A stretch of DNA of 64,000 bases from Macrostomum hystrix (Eukaryota > Platyhelminthes > Macrostomidae), in assembly GCA_950097015.1 (NCBI GenBank), contig CATNEN010000012.1, positions 1,915,501-1,979,500 of the forward strand, written 5' to 3'. The position numbers were made by a program, and so were the translations under genes. Numbering within the stretch: position 1 is the first letter of the stretch; each line of letters opens with the position of its first letter. Shown in pieces: positions 24,301-35,111 of the stretch. The notes under the pieces were generated by a model. That model worked only from the letters and a program-made list of their open reading frames with translations, was not told the origin of the DNA and searched no databases.

Positions 24301-25566
24301 GAGAGGGTAGATAATGAGCAGCTGGCATCAGACCTTGAAGCACTCAAGCCTGTCTAAATGTGATTGCTCCCACGCCGATAATACGCTGCGAGCATCTCTG
24401 AGCAGACCGAGACCCTGAGTGCTCAAACCTTGAAATCCGTTGCAGTCGCTGCAGTCTCTACACACCGAGCAGCGTTCTCATGGGGAAATCAGGCCAGGGT
24501 GAGGGAATGGTTCGAATTCTAGCATATCAGTATCCCCTCGGGATCTATAGAGTGGTCTACGGCAGACAATGGGCCACTGATTCTCTCTCTGACCTTTTCT
24601 ATGCCTGAGCGATTCTGTCCAGTGAGTGCCCCGTTCTACAGGCCCATACTACTCACCATACTCTCTTTGCGTGCTCATCCAAAATTGCCATCCCTACCCG
24701 CTAGACTCAGTAAAAGATACGGGATCAAAACTCTCTCTCAACGTTAGGTTCGGCTCTCTCAAATGGGAGTGAAATCTTGCCCTAGGCTTTGCTTGCCAGC
24801 ATCTAAGGACCACATTACTCTCTTGTCTCAACCTTTTAGCAGCGTATTATCCCCCGTTCACTCAAATCTTCCAGCCTCCTCTCTGTTCCAATTATCCTCT
24901 TCTGTCTGGCCTCCGGATGGGGGGCCTTAAAAAATTGCTAGCCTTGTAGCTTTCAGTATCCCCAGAAAGTGCTAAAAATAGGCCGAAAGATGGAGTGAGA
25001 GAGGGAGAGAGGAGACATGAAGTGGGCGAGGCGAGAGGGCGAAGGCATACATCCAGCGTCTACGATATTTTTTGGCCCATAGCCAGACCCAGTCAATCCT
25101 TCCCCAATATATCCCCTTCCCAGTCTTATCGGCATCCCCTTTCTTTTTTCTCCCCTTTATTTGCTAGCAGGCCGGGCTCACCTCCTGGGTGAGGTTGCTA
25201 GCGTTCCTGCTAGCAACGCTGACAGGGCCGAATCCTTAACCCTACCCGGGCCAATATTACTTTCTAGATAATGTGTAGTCCTAGAATACTAGAACTGGTG
25301 GGCTTTGGAAGCGAGGCATTAGTCAGCTATGGCGCCTGTGTACATGTCTACTTTCATTTTCGCAGTTGCCGGACAATGAACTTTCACTACTAGAAGCCCT
25401 TTTCTAACCAAGCTGTACGCTAATAATTTCTTCCTTGAATTCTTTCTTCCTTCAGCTTAAGCTTTTCTTCAAGTTGGTAGTTTCAGTTTAACTCGGGTGA
25501 AAAACTGCATTTTTCGTGCAAATTTTTCCACCCATGCATTTTTCAGACTTTTTATACATCTTAAAA
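21375..25566. other. pyrimidine-rich region without recognised gene
   Basis: C/T-rich between about 21900 and 23700. Two GGTGAGTG donor-like sites lie at about 23337 and 23681 on the plus strand. The stretch 23520-23680, ending in ATTCGGGTGAGTG, could be an untranslated first exon of a plus-strand gene. This is only a suggestion, because no downstream partner exon was identified. Frames of 60-120 codons on both strands lack domains. Confidence 0.3.
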
Positions 25567-25806
25567 GCTCCTGTCTCATCTCTCCCTGTCTCATCTCTCC
25601 CTGTCTCATCTCTCCCTGTCTCATCTCTCCTGTCTCATCTCTCCCTGTCTCATCTCTCCCTGTCTCATCTCTCCCTGTCTCATCTCTCCCTGTCTCATCT
25701 CTCCCTGTCTCATCTCTCCCTGTCTCATCTCTCGCCTGTCTCATCTCTCGCCTGTCTCATCTCCCACTGTCTCATCTCTCCATGTCTCATCTCTCACTGT
25801 CTCATT
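25567..25806. repeat. 15-bp TC-rich minisatellite
   Basis: About 16 units of TGTCTCATCTCTCCC. The GTCTCATCTCTCC core is the reverse complement of the GGAGAGATGAGAC core of the arrays at 1535-12841 and is identical to that inside the hAT element, but the period here is 15, not 16. No terminal repeat flanks it. Confidence 0.92.
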
Positions 25807-26204
25807 AGGTTCAGTCTGGCTCGCTAGGTATAAAGGATTGCCGACCACGGACAGGCCTAGTCCTTCAGACGCCACCATCTGCAAGCTGTCCTGATTATAG
25901 TACATGTAGTTGCATCGCGTGATTGTGGAAAAGGGGTTGCAGCGTGGCTTCGGGTATCTTGTTTGAAATTAATAATTTATGGCCTACAATGTTTGGAGTC
26001 GCCTAAGTTGCAATCAATAAAAAACGCAGTTGCAGACAGGAGTTTCGATATAAGGATTCAGTACAGCTGCATATTTCTTTATTTGTTTCATACATATTAT
26101 TTCGTCTAAGTCAGAGTAAAGCAGCTATGCATTAGCAGGCCATAGTGCACTATGTAACTTTCTGTAAAAATCTAACACAGATATTGATTGACGGCTTGAT
26201 GACA
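25807..26204. other. spacer, no gene seen
   Basis: No exon-like or repeat structure that I can support. Confidence 0.4.
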
Positions 26205-26480
26205 GTTGATGAGAGAGAAGGATACTGATAGACGAGAGATAGGGGCTGATAGATGAGAGATAGGGGCTGATAGACGATAGATAGAGGGTGATAGACGAGC
26301 GGTAGAGGGTGATAAATGAGAGACAGAGGATGATAGATGAGAGATAGAGGGTGATGGTAGAGAGATAGAGGGTGATAGACGAGAGATAGAGGGTGATGGT
26401 AGAGAGATAGAGGGTGATAGACGAGAGATCGACGAGAGATAGAGCGTGATAGACGAGAGATACGAGCGTAGAGGATAATT
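26205..26480. repeat. GATAGAGG-type 21-bp minisatellite
   Basis: About 13 degenerate units around GAGAGATAGAGGGTGATAGA. Minus-strand frames stay open through it because 21 is a multiple of three; the encoded Leu/Ser/Tyr-rich peptide has no other support. Confidence 0.85.
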
Positions 26481-27607
26481 TAAGAGAGATGATAGGTAAA
26501 TAATATGTCCATAATCTATGGCAAAAGCAGCCACGGATGGATTTGGGAGTCACTGGGGTGGGCGTCGCGCAGTTTTTTACGAATCAAATTTTTTGGTTCG
26601 AAAAAGTGGATGCTAATTTCGTTAAAAATATCTAATTGCACCGCTTTGTTTTATTGAAAACTGACGTTCCCTGCTAGACCATTGGAAATTAGTACATTGT
26701 GTGTAAGTTTATAACTGCTAGTCCCCGATGGCAATAATATATTATAATTAAGCGATGATTTTTCCCCTTTTACAGTGTCCAGAAAATTCCTCTTAATTAT
26801 TTCCCCCCTCTCTCTCTCTATGCCTTGTCGCGCTAGTTTCTTGTACTGATTGATGAAGTCAGGCGACAGGACAGGCCGCTGCTGCTGCTAATGCTAACTG
26901 ACTGGCGGCCCCTCTACTCTCACCCACCATTTCTTCCCCCTCCATCACGACAAGTCTATGTGACTCAGTTCGACTCAATGTGACGTTTGATACTACTTAA
27001 CTATGCGTGCGTGCGGATTGGCCCGCCTGACCATCAGGAGAGGGCAAAAAAACAAATCAGAAAAAAAGTAATTTTATTGTCGTTCGTCTGGCCCAGCTGG
27101 GTTAGATGTCGTTTCTATCTATCAATCAGAAATATTTCTTTCACACAATTCCGAATCTAGCCCTAACCTCGATTTGTGATTCAGCAGTTCATTCTTTACT
27201 TACGTGTGACTTGATTCTAAGAAAATATTCGAATCTAAGAAAATCAGCAAAAAATAAATTAGAATTCAGATAAGCTTTCTAGCTCAGTCTCAGTGATGGA
27301 TGTCAGAACACTTCCTGAATGCCGCCGTTTACCATCGTAGAGCATCAATTTACTTTGTAAAGTCAAAGCGCTCCCCCAGCTATCCATCAGCGATCCAAGC
27401 AGGCTGCAAGAAGCAAACGAGATGGGAGCCAGAGGTTAGCGATAGCGCCGCTGCCTCTAGATAAAATTTCAGGAGAAATTCTATCCACAGATTGAATGAT
27501 TGCATTTGAAACTAACTCAGTACAGTTTATCGCCTTAGGCTAAGATACAAAAATACTTATTTATGGTTTAGCCAATACGAGCGTAACGAAGTCTAGGGTC
27601 AGCCGAT
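26481..27607. other. non-coding spacer, no gene seen
   Basis: Mixed sequence with short pyrimidine tracts near 26790-26820 and no convincing exon. Confidence 0.4.
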
Positions 27608-27619
27608 CCCATGAAAGAT

Positions 27620-29524
27620 GGGATCTGTATAAATTCTGGGATCTGTCTAAATTCTGGGATCTGTCTAAATTCTGGGATCTGTCTAAATTCTGGGATCTGT
27701 CTAAATTCTGGGATCTGTCTAAATTCTGGGATCTGTCTAAATTCTGGGATCTGTCTAAATTCTGGGATCTGTCTAAATTCTGGGATCTGTCTAAATTCTG
27801 GGATCTGTCTAAATTCTGGGATCTGTCTAAATTCTGGGATCTGTCTAAATTCTGGGATCTGTCTAAATTCTGGGATCTGTCTAAATTCTGGGATCTCTGT
27901 AAATTCTGGGATCTGTCTAAATTCTGGGATCTGTCTAAATTCTGGGATCTGTCTAAATTCTGGGATCTGTCTAAATTCTGGGATCTGTCTAAATTCTGGG
28001 ATCTGTCTACATTCTTGGATCTGTCTAAATTCTGGGATCTGTCTACATTCTGGGATCTGTCTAAATTCTGGGATCTGTCTAAATTCTGGGATCTGTCTAA
28101 ATTCTGGGATCTCTGTAAATTCTGGGATCTGTCTAAATTCTGGGATCTGTCTAAATTCTGGGATCTGTCTAAATTCTGGGATCTGTCTAAATTCTGGGAT
28201 CTGTCTAAATTCTGGGATCTGTCTAAATTCTGGGATCTGTCTAAATTCTGGAATCTGTCTAAATTCTGGGATCTGTCTACATTCTTGGATCTGTCTAAAT
28301 TCTGGGATCTGTCTACATTCTGGGATCTGTCTAAATTCTGGGATCTGTCTAAATTCTGGGATCTGTCTAAATTCTGGGATCTCTGTAAATTCTGGGATCT
28401 GTCTAAATTCTGGGATCTGTCTAAATTCTGGGATCTGTCTAAATTCTGGGATCTGTCTAAATTCTGGGATCTGTCTAAATTCTGGGATCTGTCTAAATTC
28501 TGGGATCTGTCTAAATTCTGGAATCTGTCTAAATTCTGGGATCTGTCTACATTCTTGGATCTGTCTAAATTCTGGGATCTGTCTACATTCTGGGATCTGT
28601 CTAAATTCTGGGATCTGTCTAAATTCTGGGATCTGTCTAAATTCTGGGATCTCTGTAAATTCTGGGATCTGTCTAAATTCTGGGATCTGTCTAAATTCTG
28701 GGATCTGTCTAAATTCTGGGATCTGTCTAAATTCTGGGATCTGTCTAAATTCTGGGATCTGTCTAAATTCTGGGATCTGTCTAAATTCTGGAATCTGTCT
28801 AAATTCTGGGATCTGTCTACATTCTTGGATCTGTCTAAATTCTGGGATCTGTCTACATTCTGGGATCTGTCTAAATTCTGGGATCTGTCTAAATTCTGGG
28901 ATCTGTCTAAATTCTGGGATCTCTGTAAATTCTGGGATCTGTCTAAATTCTGGGATCTGTCTAAATTCTGGGATCTGTCTAAATTCTGGGATCTGTCTAA
29001 ATTCTGGGATCTGTCTAAATTCTGGGATCTGTCTAAATTCTGGAATCTGTCTACATTCTGGGATATGTCTAAATTCTGGGATCTGTCTACATTCTTGGAT
29101 CTGTCTAAATTCTGGGATCTGTCTACATTCTGGGATCTGTCTAAATTCTGGGATCTGTCTAAATTCTGGGATCTGTCTAAATTCTGGGATCTCTGTAAAT
29201 TCTGGGATCTGTCTAAATTCTGGGATCTGTCTAAATTCTGGGATCTGTCTAAATTCTGGGATCTGTCTAAATTCTGGAATCTGTCTAAATTCTGGGATCT
29301 GTCTAAATTCTGGGATCTGTCTACATTCTGGGATCTGTCTAAATTCTGGGATCTGTCTACATTCTGGGATCTGTCTAAATTCTGGGATCTGTCTAAATTC
29401 TGGGATCTGTCTAAATTCTGGGATCTGTCTAAATTCTGGAATCTGTCTACATTCTGGGATATGTCTAAATTCTAGGATCTGTCGAAATTCTGGGATCTGT
29501 CTAAAGTCTGGGATCTGACTAAAT
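27620..29524. repeat. 18-bp minisatellite with higher-order structure
   Basis: About 106 units of GGGATCTGTCTAAATTCT. Variant units (GGGATCTCTGTAAATTCT, TCTACATTCTTGGATCTG, GGAATCTG) recur together. The CTCTGTAAATTC variant occurs near 27891, 28107, 28377, 28647, 28917 and 29187, giving a 270-bp (15-unit) higher-order period after the first interval. Two plus frames are open for 635 and 486 codons because 18 is a multiple of three. Confidence 0.95.
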
Positions 29525-30314
29525 GAAGAGATGAATTAAAAAATGGCCATGTTGTTATGGGCAACCGGTGGACCAGATGACTCAAGCATTGTTTCAAGAA
29601 GAAAAGCTAGGCACTGTACGAGTGGAGACACTAACAATGTTTAGGACAATGTCGAAACGGGACTCGCAGAGGAGTCCCCAAACACAGCATGCCGTCATGC
29701 AGAAACTCGTTTCCATGGTGACATCACGCAGTTCTTTTTTCTCCTATCGTTTTTTCTTCTCTACCGCCTCTGCGAATCTTTGCTTCTTGTGGGTGTCCCT
29801 CTGTCTGGAATCCACCCGAATGCCCCGCCTGTCTAACCGGATCTCCTGTCCTGCGACGGCCCTCCTGTCCCGTCCGCTCCCACCGGAGGAATAAGCCTTG
29901 AAGACCGGAGGAGCACGGATCAGACCGGGCAAGAAGCCTCGAAACTCAATAATTAAATAGTCATCGGCCAAGTCGTTTTCTCAGACCCGGACTTGCTTCA
30001 TCCCGCCCGCGCCTAACCCGGAATTTCATTTGGCTAACTTCCCTTCAGCAGTGTCTGCTTCCTAACTCCTTCCTCTCCTCTCCTCAGTCTCTTTGATTCC
30101 CAGTGGCATCAGCAGCTCATCAGTTGGACTCGGCTAGTCTCAGTTTTTCTTCCGAGCAGAACATGAGCAGATGACTGCGCTGGGGGATTTGGGAATTTCG
30201 GCACGTTTTTTCGTTCTCCCGCACTTGGCCGCAGTGGCACCAATTCTTATTCCCAACAGCAGCCGAAGATGAGAATATTTGTTCGGTTCTGCCTGAAATA
30301 TTGCAAAAGAGATG
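29525..30314. other. spacer with weak short frames
   Basis: A minus frame at 29744-29971 (75 codons) encodes a strongly basic tail with KKQR and EKKKR, and a plus frame overlaps it. Neither has a recognisable domain or splice context, so neither is called. Confidence 0.3.
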
Positions 30315-30800
30315 ACTTGAGAGATGGGGAGAGATGAGACAGTAGGGGAGAAGTAGGGAGAGATGAGACAGTAGGGGAGAGATAGGAAGTGATGAGACAG
30401 TAGGGGAGAAGTAGGGAGAGATGAGACAGAAGGGGAGAGATAGGGAGAGATGAGACAGTAGGGGAGAAGTAGGGAGAGATGAGACAGTAGGGGAGAGATA
30501 GGAAGTGATGAGACAGTAGGGGAGAAGTAGGGAGAGATGAGACAGTAGGGGAGAGATAGGGAGTGATGAGACAGTAGGGGAGAGATAGGGAGAGATGAGA
30601 CAGTAGGGGAGAGATAGGGAAAGATGAGATAGCAGGGGAGAGGTAGGGAGAGATGAGACAGTAGGGGAGAGATAGGGAGTGATGAGACAGTAGAGGAGAG
30701 ATAGGGATTGATGAGACAGTAAGGGAGAGATAGTGAAAGATGAGATAGCAGGGGAGAGATAGGGAGAGATGAGACAGTAGGGGAGAGTTAGTGAGAAAGA
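30315..30800. repeat. GA-rich 29-bp minisatellite
   Basis: About 17 units. Each has GGGAGAGATGAGACAGTAGG followed by a degenerate second half of the GGAGAGATA or GGAGAAGTA type. The GGAGAGATGAGAC core is shared with the arrays at 1535-12841, 13194-14455 and 25567-25806. The open minus frame of 191 codons is a repeat product. Confidence 0.9.
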
Positions 30801-30959
30801 GATAAGAAGATCGGTAGATCAATTGACTAAAGCACTGGCTAAATTTAACGAGCGCTGGCTATGGTTATAGTCTATGGCCAAATGTGATCTTGACTGAGCC
30901 AAGCTTCATTCAGTATTCTACGCTTGCAAAGTATCAGTGTAAAGCTTCATAAAGTAAAG

Positions 30960-30968
30960 TATATAAAG
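30960..30968 (+). promoter_or_regulatory. possible TATA element
   Basis: TATATAAAG lies 28 bp before the ATG of the two-exon gene at 30997. If it works as a TATA box the leader would be very short. An AAGCTTCATTCAGT direct repeat (30901-30914 and 30966-30979) surrounds it. Weak evidence. Confidence 0.25.
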
Positions 30969-30996
30969 CTTCATTCAGTTAGTGTTATAAGAAAAA

Positions 30997-32297
30997 ATGG
31001 CTTCTTTAAAGTCCAGCGATGGTCATCGACGGTCCAGAATGACAGGCGCAATACCAGAAGCTGCTGCTGTCGGCCGTGGCGCTGGCAGCCTCGACGCCGT
31101 CAATGTAGGGATCGGCGGTCAGGGCGGAGTTGGTACCGGCAGCGGTACTCGCTACAGCAGCATGCATCCGAAAATGTTTTGGCGAGCCAATCAGAAGCTC
31201 ATTATGGGGTATCCGTCAGACTCGCCAGTCTCTACAACGGACGACGAATTGGAACCTGAGAATCTGGGCTATCCTACGCATTCTGTGCTTGGTGAGTACC
31301 AGGCGGCAGACACTGTAAGGAGTCAGGAGCTCACAGAGTGACTGTGGTGGGATCAGAGAGTGACTGTGACTGTGGGATCAGAGAGTGACTGTGGGATCAG
31401 AGAGTGGCTGTGACTGTGCGATCAGAGAGTGGCTGTGACTGTGGGATCAGAGAGTGACTGTGACTGGGGGATCAGAGAGTGACTGTGACTGTGGGATCAG
31501 AGAGTGACTGTGGGATCAGAGAGTGGCTGTGACTGTGGGATCAGAGAGTGACTGTAACTGTGGGATCAGAGAGTGACTGGGATCTCAGAGTGACTGTGGG
31601 ATCTCAGAGTGACTGAGATCTCAGAGTGACTGGGATCTCAGAGTGACTCAGAGTGACTGGGATCTCAGAGTGACTGAGATCTCAGAGTGACTGGGATCTC
31701 AGAGTGACTGTTGGTTCACGGATGGGATTACAGAATGAGGGAAGATCAGGACAATGGAATCAGAGAAGGAAGGAGATCAAATGGCTGGAAACAGATACCC
31801 GCACCCTCAACTTTCATCAAGCGGATGATGCTATCGGCACAGAATCGTCAGGCGGTCCAGAGGACTGGACGGGTGACCTGGGCCGCTACGGATACCAGAT
31901 GGCGCAGCAGCAGCAGCAGCAGCAGCAGGTCCAGCACCAGAAGCTGCTCAGCGCAGTTGCCACCGGCCACGGGGGAAATCGTCACTGGGCGCCAGGCGAG
32001 GATGTGATCGATATGCACCTGTTCTTATTGGACGATCGGCCGTGGCAGGAATTCTACACGCTGTTCTTCACGCCGGTGTATTGCATCGCCGCAATGGTGC
32101 TTCTCTTGCTGCTGCTATTGCTGATGGTCGATGGCAGCGTGCTGTACAGTCGTATGAAATTTGTTTATATACTACCGGGCTCGCTTTTTGCTGTCGGATT
32201 GCTGGCTAACCTGCTCAATAGCTGTTTTTTTCCGGTGCCCAGTGGATCAACCGCGCCAGCCTATGACACTTGGTCTGATCCGCTCAATCAGCAGTAG
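30997..32297 (+). CDS. unrecognised two-helix membrane protein, two exons
   Basis: Exon 1 is 30997-31291 (donor GTGAGTACC) and exon 2 is 31843-32297 (acceptor ATCGGCACAG). The phase is consistent and gives 249 residues ending in TAG at 32295-32297. The N-terminal half is polar and glycine/serine-rich. A run of eight glutamines follows (CAG repeat, 31902-31930). The C-terminal part has HLFLLDDRPWQEFYTLFF, then two hydrophobic helices: one centred on AAMVLLLLLLLLMV and one on GSLFAVGLLANLLNS, joined by a short loop. A polar tail ends it. No family is recognised. Membrane location is inferred from the helices only. The intron contains a minisatellite. An AATAAA lies about 87 bp after the stop. 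Confidence 0.7.
31335..31715. repeat. intronic minisatellite, about 25-bp units
   Basis: Degenerate units built from AGAGTGACTGTGACTGTGG and GATCAG, shortening toward the right into GATCTCAGAGTGACTG. The array fills most of the single intron of the membrane-protein gene. Confidence 0.9.
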
Positions 32298-32383
32298 AAT
32301 CAATTTATAATTGAACTGCCTCCAATCACTTTTGATTGTATAATTTGTAGTTTCGTTGCAAAGATTTCATGTTCCTCACTTTA

Positions 32384-32389
32384 AATAAA
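32384..32389 (+). promoter_or_regulatory. polyadenylation signal
   Basis: AATAAA about 87 bp downstream of the stop codon of the gene ending at 32297, a usual distance for a short 3' UTR. Confidence 0.5.
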
Positions 32390-32599
32390 CATAACATACA
32401 TTGACTCAAGTCTCGAAAATGAAGCACAGAGTGGCGAGTAATCTACTTGCTCAAGGTTCATCTCGAAAGTTCTCCATTATATGTTAAAGACAGAAAAACA
32501 AAACAAGCATGAAATACACTAAAAATAAGTTGAACTGAAAGTCACATATCTGGTCACTCTGTGTATAAGTGGCCCTGAAGCTTCACGCTGTTCTTTCAG

Positions 32600-32737
32600 C
32601 GCACCAACAATCTATGGATTCCGCCACTTAAACCGGATTAGGCTAATCTACTGAACGCATTCCGTGAAGGTCACTCTGAGGAGGAACTCGATGACTGGTT
32701 TCATCGCAAGTGCAGCAGCATAGCCATTTCCGGCTAA
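32600..32737 (+). pseudogene. exon-like frame with one in-frame TAG
   Basis: After an acceptor-like TTCTTTCAG the plus frame encodes RTNNLWIPPLKPD, then TAG (32639-32641), then ANLLNAFREGHSEEELDDWF and about 11 more residues to TAA (32735-32737). Composition and codon use look coding, unlike the surrounding AT-rich DNA. A second acceptor-like ATTAG sits directly at the stop, so the exon could instead begin at 32642. It is either a terminal exon of an unseen transcript or a decayed one. No family is recognised. Confidence 0.35.
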
Positions 32738-33647
32738 AGTTTACGATTCTGGCTTTGAGCATTTTACTTGTAATTTCGTTCATATAGAAATTTGCGGTTG
32801 TTCTTCTTTATTTATGTTGTGTATGTGTATTTGTTTTTCTGGATTTTACGGATTGTAAAATTTTCGTGTACAAAGGCAAAACAAATGCACACACATGATA
32901 TTGATAGAATTGTGAATCATATCGTTTAAAAGAATGTTTAGTACAAAGCATTTTAACAAACAGATTTTTTGATTACCTACTTAAAAAATCTTTTCTTCGT
33001 GATGATACATTCAACGATTGCGTGCACGTTTAAATAAATTATTTGAAACAATTATCTTGAAAACTTATTAATTACCGAATCGGTTACCAACTGTCATCTG
33101 ACGAAGTCTGAGTTTTTGCCTTTAGTACTTGCATTGTGGTGGCTACGAATTGATAGTTTGTGCATTCATAAATTCTGGAAACGCATATTTTTTCTATCAA
33201 ATATTGTCTTTTATACACAACACCAGACTTGGCTATTTGTAAGCATATATGGTTTGCAAAATTTTCCCTTGCGCCAGACGCAAAAGGCCTAGCTTATTAA
33301 ACATTTGATATGCTTACCTTTCTTCGATATAAATCGATGTTCTAATTTACCATTATTCTTAAATTAAAAAAAATTACAAGAAGCTTAAGTAAAGTTATAA
33401 GAACTGCTTAATTAATTCGGCTTCATTATTTTCCATGGCCATTCCCTGACTCAACACAGCATACTAAATCACAAAGATCTGTATTCTTACTAGCTAAGTC
33501 ATTGGTATTACAAATCGCGAAGTTTTCTGACTTATTAGCTATTTTTAGTTATTTTTATTCTTCGAACAAAAGTCATAAAACAAGCAGAAAAAAGTGTTTA
33601 CCTTACTATTTTAATTTTCATGTATATTACAAAGATCTTTTAATGAC
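32738..33647. other. AT-rich spacer, no gene seen
   Basis: AT-rich with frequent stops on both strands and nothing that I can support. Confidence 0.45.
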
Positions 33648-34020
33648 ATTGTAGCCAGTGGTACAACCAGGGCGGGCGTGGGTGGCGGCTTCCCCCCCTT
33701 CAGGGAGGGGGCAGCAAAGGGCAAGCCAAGACACTTGTTAATTTAGTCCAAGTCCAATGTACATAGACCAAAGACCAAGTCCAAGACCATTGGTCATATA
33801 TTAATTTTCAAGCTTTCATTATAATTGTGTGTGCATTCTGATTTTTTAAACCTTTTAAATCGTCTGGGCCCTACCCTATGGGCCCTTGATATTGGCCCAG
33901 GAATGGTGGGCTAAAACCTCGAAACAGAGCGCGCTCCACCTGGTGGCTGCCCCCCCTTTGGCCCATGGGGCAACCCCCCGCCCCCCTAAGGCAAAACCTG
34001 GTTGCGCCACTGATTGTAGG
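33648..34020. mobile_element. hAT-type MITE
   Basis: The element spans 33656-34012 (357 bp). Its left end is CAGTGGTACAACCAGG. Its right end, read on the minus strand, is CAGTGGCGCAACCAGG: inverted repeats with two mismatches, of the CAGTGGCG type common among hAT elements. Flanking 8-mers are ATTGTAGC (33648-33655) and ATTGTAGG (34013-34020), a target-site duplication with one mismatch. The ends are G/C-rich, the inside has no frame. Non-autonomous. Confidence 0.82.
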
Positions 34021-34429
34021 GATTTTTAATGAATATTATTCTTTTATCTTAAATCTTAAAACTTTAGAAAAATATTAAAATTAATTAAATAATCACTTGA
34101 AATTTTTAGCTTATATATACCCAAGAAAGGCTCTAAAATATTTTTAATTACTGTATTATTTGCTTGCAATAAAAATTCTATATTGTTGCATTTATTTTGC
34201 CATGTTATGAACCATAGAATATTGACAGTATTGCTGAAGAGCTTAGCTTTCGGTAAATAAATTTGAACTTTATTGGTAGTTGAATAATATTTTATTCCGA
34301 ATTGATTTTTACATCTGACTGATACCTACCTTTTTTAACCTAATTGTGTTTATAACTTTTAACAAATCGTTAATGATATTCACCTGTCACTATCACTAAT
34401 ATGTACCTTGAGAATGACATCTGAATGTC

Positions 34430-34605
34430 AGTTCTGACTGTCAGTGACATCTGTCAGTGACATCTGTCAGTGACATCTGTCAGTGACATCTGACTCTCAG
34501 TTACATCTGACTATCAGTGACATCTGACTGTCAGTTACATCTGACTATCAGTGACATCTGACTCTCAGTGACATCTGACTCTGTGACATCTGACTGTCTG
34601 ATGTG
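34430..34605. repeat. 17-bp minisatellite
   Basis: About 10 units of TGACATCTGACTCTCAG and close variants (TGACATCTGTCAG, TTACATCTGACTATCAG). It lies upstream of the phosphomannomutase gene. Confidence 0.88.
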
Positions 34606-35111
34606 TGACAATATAACGGTAGTTTTCTTCTGCTACTTTGAAATCGTACCTGTCAGATGTTTGCCGCAAAGTGTTTAATAGAACTTTACCGAGGCAGATG
34701 TATTTTTCTGGCACGCAAGCACATGGAAAACTGTAAAACCAGATGTTGCATCATGTGCATATTGTTATTGCGACATGCCCCAGCTCAGTGCAGTGGCAGG
34801 TGATGTTGGCTAGTGAATGAAAATTAAATTCAACGTGCTTCTGTTCCGAAAAATCACTATTTATAACGTGTAACCGGTTAAGCTGACTTAGCTATTTCAG
34901 TTGAGATTAGTGAGCTAAACATACAAATCGCGTAAGTATTTTTCATTTATAGCGCGCGCCAAATTGCTATTTGTTTAATAAGCTGCACATTAGGAACCAG
35001 GTGTGCAAATAGGAAGATAATTAAAACGATCAATTCATTTTTTTCCTAAAATTCACCCACAGCTGACTTACGGTCTCCTAGAAGAAAATTAGAGCTAGCA
35101 AATTAATCAGT

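Noticed and set aside
27611-29518. 635-codon cysteine/asparagine-rich frame
   Set aside because: An 18-bp repeat keeps two plus frames open equally well. No coding bias or flanking gene structure.
29744-29971. 75-codon basic frame on the minus strand
   Set aside because: The lysine/arginine-rich tail looks faintly protein-like, but there is no domain, no splice site and an overlapping open frame on the other strand.
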